From contig USEC01000007.1 of the NCBI GenBank assembly GCA_900553595.1, positions 1 to 64,000 on the forward strand: a stretch of 64,000 nucleotides of DNA. Direction: 5' to 3'. Shown piece by piece: positions 58,746 through 64,000 of this stretch. This stretch comes from an uncultured Prevotella sp. Its GTDB lineage: Bacteria > Bacteroidota > Bacteroidia > Bacteroidales > Bacteroidaceae. The notes beneath the pieces are model-generated. The model had not been told where the DNA came from and did not search any database. It worked only from the letters and a program-made list of their open reading frames with translations. Each line of letters begins with the position of its first letter. Position 1 is the stretch's first letter. Position numbers and translations under genes: made by a program.

Positions 58746-59927
58746 ATGAAAGAATTAGCATTAAAGTACGGATGCAATCCGAATCAGAAGCCTTCGCGCA
58801 TCTATATGGAAGAAGGCGAACTCCCAATCGAAGTAATCAACGGCCGTCCAGGCTACATCAATTTCCTTGATGCCCTCAATTCATGGCAGCTTGTCAAGGA
58901 ACTCAAGGCCGCAACAGGCATGCCTGCCGCCGCATCGTTCAAGCATGTGTCGCCCGCAGGAGCTGCCATCGGCTTGCCTCTGACCGACACTTTGAAGAAG
59001 ATTTACTTCGTTGATGATGTGAAAACAGAGCTCTCGCCGCTGGCTTGTGCATACGCCCGTGCCCGTGGCGCCGACCGTATGAGCTCTTACGGCGACTTCG
59101 TTGCACTGAGCGACACCTGCGATGCCGCTACAGCCACGCTTCTGAAGCGTGAGGTGAGCGACGGCGTTATCGCTCCGGACTTCACTCCTGAAGCAATAGA
59201 AATACTCAAGGACAAGCGCAAAGGCACTTACAACGTAATAAAGATTGACCCCGACTACACTCCGGCGCCGATAGAACACAAGCAGGTGTTCGGCATAACT
59301 TTCGAGCAGGGACGCAATGAAATTCGTCTCGACGACCCTCAGCTCTTCGCCAACATACCCACAAAGAACAAGGAATTCAGCAAGGAAGCGATACGGGATC
59401 TCGTCATCAGCCTTATAACCTTGAAATATACGCAGAGCAATTCGGTCTGCTATGTCAAGGACGGACAGGCCATTGGTATCGGCGCGGGACAGCAGAGCCG
59501 CATACACTGTACACGCCTCGCCGGCAACAAGGCCGACATTTGGTGGCTGCGCCAGCATCCTAAGGTTATGAATCTGCCTTTTGTTGATGGCATTCGCCGC
59601 GCCGACCGCGACAACACTATCGATGTCTATATCTCTGACGACTGTGATGACGTGCTTCGTGACGGCACATGGCAGCTCTTCTTCAAGGAGAAGCCGGAAC
59701 CGCTCACACGCGAAGAGAAGAAGGAATGGATTGCCCGCAACACTGGTGTTGCCCTTGGCAGCGACGCTTTCTTCCCCTTCGGCGACAACATCGAGCGTGC
59801 CCACAAGAGCGGTGTGCAGTACATCGCCCAGGCAGGAGGTTCTGTCCGCGACGACAATGTCATTGATACTTGCGACAAGTACGGCATTGCCATGGCGTTC
59901 ACAGGCGTGCGTCTGTTCCACCATTAA
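58746..59927 (+). CDS. purH: Phosphoribosylaminoimidazolecarboxamide formyltransferase (AICARFT domain only)
   Basis: A 393-aa enzyme of the AICAR transformylase family, the tenth step of purine synthesis (formyl transfer from 10-formyl-THF to AICAR). It begins directly with LKYGCNPNQKPSRIYME, the start of the transformylase half of PurH, and keeps SFKHVSPAGAAIG (catalytic Lys-His pair), SNSVCYVKDGQAIGIGAGQQSR-type segment (quoted in part) and ALGSDAFFPFGDNIERA. The N-terminal IMP cyclohydrolase (MGS-like) domain of ordinary ~510-aa PurH is absent, so IMP cyclisation must be done by another gene. The symbol purH applies to the domain only. Confidence 0.92.
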   Translation: MKELALKYGCNPNQKPSRIYMEEGELPIEVINGRPGYINFLDALNSWQLVKELKAATGMPAAASFKHVSPAGAAIGLPLTDTLKKIYFVDDVKTELSPLACAYARARGADRMSSYGDFVALSDTCDAATATLLKREVSDGVIAPDFTPEAIEILKDKRKGTYNVIKIDPDYTPAPIEHKQVFGITFEQGRNEIRLDDPQLFANIPTKNKEFSKEAIRDLVISLITLKYTQSNSVCYVKDGQAIGIGAGQQSRIHCTRLAGNKADIWWLRQHPKVMNLPFVDGIRRADRDNTIDVYISDDCDDVLRDGTWQLFFKEKPEPLTREEKKEWIARNTGVALGSDAFFPFGDNIERAHKSGVQYIAQAGGSVRDDNVIDTCDKYGIAMAFTGVRLFHH

Positions 59928-59960
59928 TTCATTTCTGAATCCACACATTATTATATAATT

Positions 59961-60164
59961 ATGAGCAAAGGCGACGATATTGACGCAATCATTGCAGGAG
60001 GCGGCATCGTCTTCGGCAGAGGCGGCTCCGGCAAGAAGGCTGACGACGGCAAGGTGAAGACCAAAGCCAAGAAGAAGAAATACATCACCGGTGCCCATGG
60101 AAGCGGTTCGGCACGACAGAAGGCGAAGTATCGCGAGCAGCGTGCCAACCGCCATAAGAAGTAA
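59961..60164 (+). CDS. Small basic protein of unknown function
   Basis: A 67-aa protein. The N-terminal part has a Gly-rich stretch (IIAGGGIVFGRGGSGKK) and the C-terminal part is very basic (KTKAKKKKYITGAHGSGSAR, then KAKYREQRANRHKK). The basic tail would suit an RNA- or ribosome-associated role, but it does not match the short ribosomal protein THX pattern, and I assign no function. It lies 33 bases after the transformylase gene and is followed by a terminator-like hairpin at 60191-60233, which supports a real transcript end. Confidence 0.55.
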   Translation: MSKGDDIDAIIAGGGIVFGRGGSGKKADDGKVKTKAKKKKYITGAHGSGSARQKAKYREQRANRHKK

Positions 60165-60190
60165 GACACTGTTTTTTTATTACACGGCAT

Positions 60191-60234
60191 AAGGCCTCGT
60201 TACTGCATGCAAGTGCAGTGGCGGGGCCTTTTCC
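60191..60234 (+). terminator. Terminator after the small basic protein gene
   Basis: AAGGCCtCGtTACTGCA and TGCAGTggCGgGGCCTT pair imperfectly around TGCAAG and are followed by TTTTCC. Between here and 60474 no gene is seen. Confidence 0.65.
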
Positions 60235-60471
60235 GTTTCTTCCTGCCTAATATTCGTTGTGCGTCGGTGCCGTATATTGACGGGTTTGTTTTGACACTCC
60301 GCCCATATTCTCCTATGTCTTGCTCTTACTGCAACATTAGGCATCTGACTCCTGTTCTGCCGTGTGGCAATAGTTTCTTATGTAAACATGTCAAAGACCG
60401 CTTGCGACATTACTGTCTGCCGGTGCAAAGGTAATGCTTTGCGCAAGCGAAGTCAAGTGCCAGGCTGGACG

Positions 60472-60508
60472 AAAAATGCCGGAGACTGCTGCTGCAATCT
60501 CCGGCATT
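60472..60508 (-). terminator. Terminator of the SusC/SusD operon
   Basis: On the minus strand AATGCCGGAGATTGC pairs with GCAGTCTCCGGCATT (one mismatch) around CAGCA, followed by TTTTC. It lies 37 bases beyond the SusD stop. Confidence 0.75.
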
Positions 60509-60544
60509 GATGTGTTTATGCCTTACAGGCGTAAGCGTTGCGGC

Positions 60545-62200
60545 TTAGTAGCCGTCGTTTTGCTTCAATGCTCCGCCAGACTTTGTGATTTCTGTTGAAG
60601 GATAGGGGAATGCGATGAAGTGGTCGTCGTATTTCACTGCCTTTACCAGCGGGTTGGCTTCGTTCACATAGTCTTTGTAGGCACCGATTTCGAATGTGCT
60701 GTTGCTGTCGCTGCGGTCAGCGTAGTGGCGGACACGCGGGTGTGCGTTCAGTTCCTTTTCAGCGAGAGCCTTTATCTCGGCATTGCCTGCGTGGAACCAG
60801 CGTTTGAGGTCGTAGAGGTGGTCGGTGAACTCGAATGCCAGTTCGCAGCGACGCTCGTGATAGAGGTCGGTCCATGTGGCGTTGCCTGCGATAGGAGTGA
60901 GGTGTGCGCGTGTGCGGAGGCGGTTGAGGTCGGTAGCGGCCTTGTCAGGATGGTTGGTAGCGAGATAAGCCTCGGCACGGAACAGCAGCATCTCTGCAAA
61001 GCGTACGAGCGGCATGTTCACGCGTGATGTGGGCCAGTCGCCGTTGGTGCTTACATAGCCCTTCTTGTCGGCATCCTTATACTTGAATGCGTCCATGTAC
61101 TTGTTGATCATGAAACCCGACTCGACATCGGCGGTGGAGAAGAACTTGCGTGTTTCGCCGAAGAATTCGAACTCCTGTCCGTATTCAAGGAGAGTGCGCT
61201 TGATGCGGTCGTTGCCGGCACCGTCCTTTATCATTTCTTCATAGATGTCGTATGAAGGCTTGTTCTGGCCCCATCCGTTGTAGATGCCCCATCCCTTGTT
61301 ATCGAGGATGACGCCAGGGAACTCTGAACCACCGGGTGTGTCGCCGCCGGTTCCGGCTATACCGAAGAGGTATTCCTTTGTCCAGAAGTTGGCGAAGTCA
61401 GACGAGAAGACATCGTCGAAGTTGGGAGCGAGGTCACGGCCGTATGTGGTTTCCAGCTCGTTCACCATTGAAATCACGTTGTTCCACTGGGTCTTGTCCC
61501 AAGTTGCCCAGTAGGCATATACCTTTGCCTTGTAGGCTACGGCTGCCGCCTTGTGTGCGCGTCCGCGGTCTTCGGCTCCGTATTCTTCGAATTTGGGCAG
61601 GTACTTGATGGCGTTGTCAAGGTCTTCGATGATATACTTGTAGTTGTCCACTACCGATGCCTGCTGCTTTGGTATGGAGTTGTCGTATCCGTCGGGATAG
61701 TCCTCGTAGCGTGTGAAGGGCACACCCTGCTTGTCTGTACCGTAACGGTAGGCGATGTAGAATTGTGAGAAGGCACGCATGAAGTAGGCTTCGCCCAGAG
61801 AGCGTGTCTCTACGGCAGTGAGTGCGGTGCCGGCTTGCTTTTCAAGAAGTTTGGCGATAACCCAGTTTGCGCGTGATGTCACCTGTGTGAAGTTGTTGTA
61901 TGTGGTGCGCAGCGGACTCTCGTCGCCGGTGTAGCGGAATGTTGCGAGGTCGCTGTAGCCGCGTGTGCGTCCCCATACCACGTCGCAAGCGGCTCCCTGC
62001 TCCCAGAAAATCTCTCGTCCGAAGAGGCCTTCCTGGTGTATCGGTGCGTAAAGAGCGTCAATGGCTTCGATGGCCTGGTTGTCGTTCTTGAAGTATTGTG
62101 ATGTTGTAGGGCTTCCCTCCGGCTGCACATCCAAGAAATCGCTACAAGAGCTGAGAAGCGCCAAAGAGAAAGCTGCTGTCAATAAATATTTTGCTTTCAT
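60545..62200 (-). CDS. SusD/RagB family nutrient-binding outer-membrane lipoprotein
   Basis: A 551-aa lipoprotein: lipobox LLSSC (Cys 19), then DFLDVQPEGSPTTSQYF, the usual SusD start. The helical TPR-type core follows (ANWVIAKLLEKQAGTALTAV, GEAYFMRAFSQFYIAYRYG), then late landmarks RFAEMLLFRAEAYLATNHPD, LNRLRTRAHLTPI and YHERRCELAFEFTDHLYDLKRW. SusD proteins cap the paired SusC transporter and bind its glycan or other nutrient ligand. It lies 19 bases downstream of the SusC gene on the same strand. The ligand cannot be inferred because the rest of the locus is outside the window. Confidence 0.95.
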   Translation of the reverse strand: MKAKYLLTAAFSLALLSSCSDFLDVQPEGSPTTSQYFKNDNQAIEAIDALYAPIHQEGLFGREIFWEQGAACDVVWGRTRGYSDLATFRYTGDESPLRTTYNNFTQVTSRANWVIAKLLEKQAGTALTAVETRSLGEAYFMRAFSQFYIAYRYGTDKQGVPFTRYEDYPDGYDNSIPKQQASVVDNYKYIIEDLDNAIKYLPKFEEYGAEDRGRAHKAAAVAYKAKVYAYWATWDKTQWNNVISMVNELETTYGRDLAPNFDDVFSSDFANFWTKEYLFGIAGTGGDTPGGSEFPGVILDNKGWGIYNGWGQNKPSYDIYEEMIKDGAGNDRIKRTLLEYGQEFEFFGETRKFFSTADVESGFMINKYMDAFKYKDADKKGYVSTNGDWPTSRVNMPLVRFAEMLLFRAEAYLATNHPDKAATDLNRLRTRAHLTPIAGNATWTDLYHERRCELAFEFTDHLYDLKRWFHAGNAEIKALAEKELNAHPRVRHYADRSDSNSTFEIGAYKDYVNEANPLVKAVKYDDHFIAFPYPSTEITKSGGALKQNDGY

Positions 62201-62219
62201 AACTTTCTTCCTTTTTTAA

Positions 62220-64000
62220 TTAATAAGTAAGTTTAACTCCGAAAGAGAATGTGCGTGCCACGGGGTAGCGCATAGCGTCCCATCCGCCGCATTCCGGGTC
62301 GATGCCGGTGTAGTCGGTGATGGTGAAGAGGTTCTCGCCACTTACATAAACGCTCAGACGGCTGTTGCGGCTGTTGAAGTGTGCGCACTTGCGAAGGATG
62401 TTGGTGAGGTCGTAGCTGACGGTCACGTTCTTCAGACGCAGGTAGGAAGCGTTCTCCAGATACCAGTCGGAAGCTGTCGAGAAGTTGTTGTTCGGGTCGT
62501 TCTTCGACAGGCGTGGAATGTTGCTGTCGCGGTTGGTCTCGCTCCATGCGTCAAGGATGCGTGCGTCGCGGTTGAAGTTTCCTTCAACATCTGACAGTGT
62601 CATGCACTTTGCCACGTTCATGGCCTGTGCTCCTGCCACGCCCTGCAGCATTGCCGAGAAGGAGAGATCCTTCCATGTGAAGCCGCCGGAGAGTGAGAAT
62701 GTGTACTTCGGAGTGGCCGAGCCACAGTACTGACGGTCGCCGTCGTCGATCTTGCCGTTGCCGTCGTGGTCGATGAACTTCAGGTCGCCAGCCTTTGCGT
62801 TGGGCTGTATGCGGTTGCCGTCCTTGTCGACGTAGGCTGCTGCTTCAGCGTCGCTCTGGAAGATGCCGTCGGTCTTCACGAGGTAGAACGAACCGAGAGG
62901 CTCGCCTTCGGCAGTCTGGTAGCAGTAAGGAATGAGTCGGAACTTGCCGTCGCCGGTCCATACGCCGGGGTTGCCGTCGCTGTCCTTCACGCCTATGTCG
63001 CTCACCCAGTTCTTGAGCCATGCGAAGTTGCCGCCTACATAGTAAGAGAAGTTCTTGTTCACGCGGTCGTTCCAGTTGGCTGAGAACTCTATACCGCGGT
63101 TGCGTACTTCACCCTGGTTCACGAGCATTGCGTCGAGACCGATGCTGTTAGGCCAGTTCATCGACTGTGTCTGGATGAGGTTGAATGTGCGCTTCTCAAA
63201 CCAGTCGAACTGCAAGGCCAGACGGTCGTTGAACATGTTGAGGTCGAGACCGAGGTCAAACTGCTCTGATGTCTCCCATGTCAGGTTGTTGTTGATGGCC
63301 TGGGAGTTGAAGTAGAATGTGTTCCAGAGAGTGTTCTTCTCCACGCCGTACTGTGCCTGTTCCTGCCATACCTTCATTGAGAGGGCAGCGGTCTTGTAGT
63401 TGTAGCCGATGGAACCGAGGTTGCCCACGCGTCCCCAAGAGGCGCGGAGCTTCAGGAGCGATACGAGGTCGTTCTTCGGGAAGAAGCTTTCGTTGGAGAT
63501 TTTCCATGCACCTGTCACAGCCGGGAAGTCGCCGTGGTTGTTGCCTTTAGGCAGACGGCCGGCGTAGTCGCGGCGCCATGAAGCGGTGAGGAAGTAGCGG
63601 TCGTCGTAAGAATAAGCCAGACGGCCGATGAGCGACACGTTGGCGTCGGGGCCGGTGAGGTAGTCGCTGCCTGAGACAGAGCCGGCGTTGGCTATGTACT
63701 GCAGGTATGCCGACTCGTCGGCGAATGTCTTGCCGTCGAGTTCGAAGCCGCGCACGTTGTAGTGGTCGGCTGTCGTCGAGAGGAGAGCACCCACGGTGTG
63801 CTTGCCGAATGTGTTGTCGTAGGTGAGTGTGTTCTCCGTCTTCCACTGGTCGGTGCGGTAGGTGCTTTCAGTGAGCGAGTTGCTGTTGTTGGGCTTACCC
63901 ACCTCGTCGCGACGCGGCGAGAACTGCTTGTAGAGGTTCGACTGAAGGTTGTATGTGAAGCGGCTCACGAACTTCAATCCCGGAATCACGTTGCCCACCT
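62220..64000 (-). CDS. SusC/RagA family TonB-dependent outer-membrane receptor (partial, N-terminus beyond window)
   Basis: 593 residues of the barrel half of a SusC-type transporter are present; the signal peptide, carboxypeptidase-like domain, TonB box and plug lie past the right edge. Recognisable features: SLIGRLAYSYDDRYFLTASW, LKLRASWGRVGNLG, NNNLTWETSEQFDLGLDLNM, FIDHDGNGKIDDGDRQY (SusC calcium-like loop), ASYLRLKNVTVSYDL, YVSGENLFTITDYTGIDPE and the terminal FSFGVKLTY. It transports oligomers across the outer membrane with energy from TonB. Followed by SusD in the same operon. Confidence 0.95.
   Translation of the reverse strand, partial: VGNVIPGLKFVSRFTYNLQSNLYKQFSPRRDEVGKPNNSNSLTESTYRTDQWKTENTLTYDNTFGKHTVGALLSTTADHYNVRGFELDGKTFADESAYLQYIANAGSVSGSDYLTGPDANVSLIGRLAYSYDDRYFLTASWRRDYAGRLPKGNNHGDFPAVTGAWKISNESFFPKNDLVSLLKLRASWGRVGNLGSIGYNYKTAALSMKVWQEQAQYGVEKNTLWNTFYFNSQAINNNLTWETSEQFDLGLDLNMFNDRLALQFDWFEKRTFNLIQTQSMNWPNSIGLDAMLVNQGEVRNRGIEFSANWNDRVNKNFSYYVGGNFAWLKNWVSDIGVKDSDGNPGVWTGDGKFRLIPYCYQTAEGEPLGSFYLVKTDGIFQSDAEAAAYVDKDGNRIQPNAKAGDLKFIDHDGNGKIDDGDRQYCGSATPKYTFSLSGGFTWKDLSFSAMLQGVAGAQAMNVAKCMTLSDVEGNFNRDARILDAWSETNRDSNIPRLSKNDPNNNFSTASDWYLENASYLRLKNVTVSYDLTNILRKCAHFNSRNSRLSVYVSGENLFTITDYTGIDPECGGWDAMRYPVARTFSFGVKLTY

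Noticed and set aside
59961..60164. Ribosomal protein THX for the small basic protein
   Set aside because: It is basic and short, but the typical THX start (KGD-KTKRGKI) and its GS-GKRRP core are not found.

Overview
The window looks like the chromosome of a Bacteroidales species close to Prevotella or Prevotellaceae (inference). Supporting signs are a SusC/SusD pair, a hybrid two-component sensor next to glycan genes, a type IX secretion (Por/Gld) operon with a T9SS-tailed LRR protein, a GH32 enzyme with a long Bacteroidetes-type N-terminal extension, and repeated TTTG / TAnnTTTG (-33/-7) promoters without Shine-Dalgarno sequences. Base composition is fairly even and intergenic spaces are short. 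I see no prophage, insertion sequence, rRNA or CRISPR array. One tRNA (Val, TAC) is present.

Layout. 0-4.3 kb: remnant of a DUF4143-type ATPase, a secreted LRR protein, a DUF2795 protein, a cobalamin adenosyltransferase operon and tRNA-Val. 4.5-13.5 kb: priA and, in the same orientation, the T9SS core operon porP-gldK-gldL-gldM-gldN plus a small outer-membrane barrel. 14-21.6 kb: GH27 alpha-galactosidase, cutC, waaA (Kdo transferase), gltX and a membrane HD phosphohydrolase. 22-28.5 kb: FadL-type porin, a frameshifted lipoprotein-like gene, gdhA, RlpA and a glycine-zipper lipoprotein. 28.6-36.2 kb: a fructose/fructan locus (fructokinase, MFS importer, GH32, divergent hybrid sensor-regulator) without SusCD. 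36.2-43.5 kb: a large PEP-synthase-like protein, hpt, adk, obgE and pgeF. 43.5-52.8 kb: M23 peptidase, then alkaline phosphatase, an (alpha/alpha)6 glycoside hydrolase, a metallophosphoesterase, a phosphodiesterase, a frameshifted barrel gene and a large lipoprotein. 53-64 kb: FucP-type transporter, a small RNA, an AraC regulator, a two-polypeptide 5'-nucleotidase, rplS, a stand-alone AICAR transformylase, and a SusD/SusC pair cut by the right edge.

The most unusual signal lies between the genes. Nine intergenic arrays carry mostly four ~22-bp modules, each built on a near-palindromic 15-mer (AAAGAAGCCTTGTTT type) in either orientation. They occur about every 7 kb and in every kind of gene context. 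In one, the modules form a perfect 36-bp inverted repeat between convergent genes. Other non-coding items are a ~200-bp MITE-like element with 20-bp perfect terminal inverted repeats, a 116-nt imperfect palindrome after gltX, an A-rich GTAAAAAA repeat tract, and a free-standing ~60-nt RNA gene with its own promoter and terminator. Two genes carry single-base frameshifts, and two unrelated peptidoglycan enzymes share a 15-residue basic C-terminal tail.
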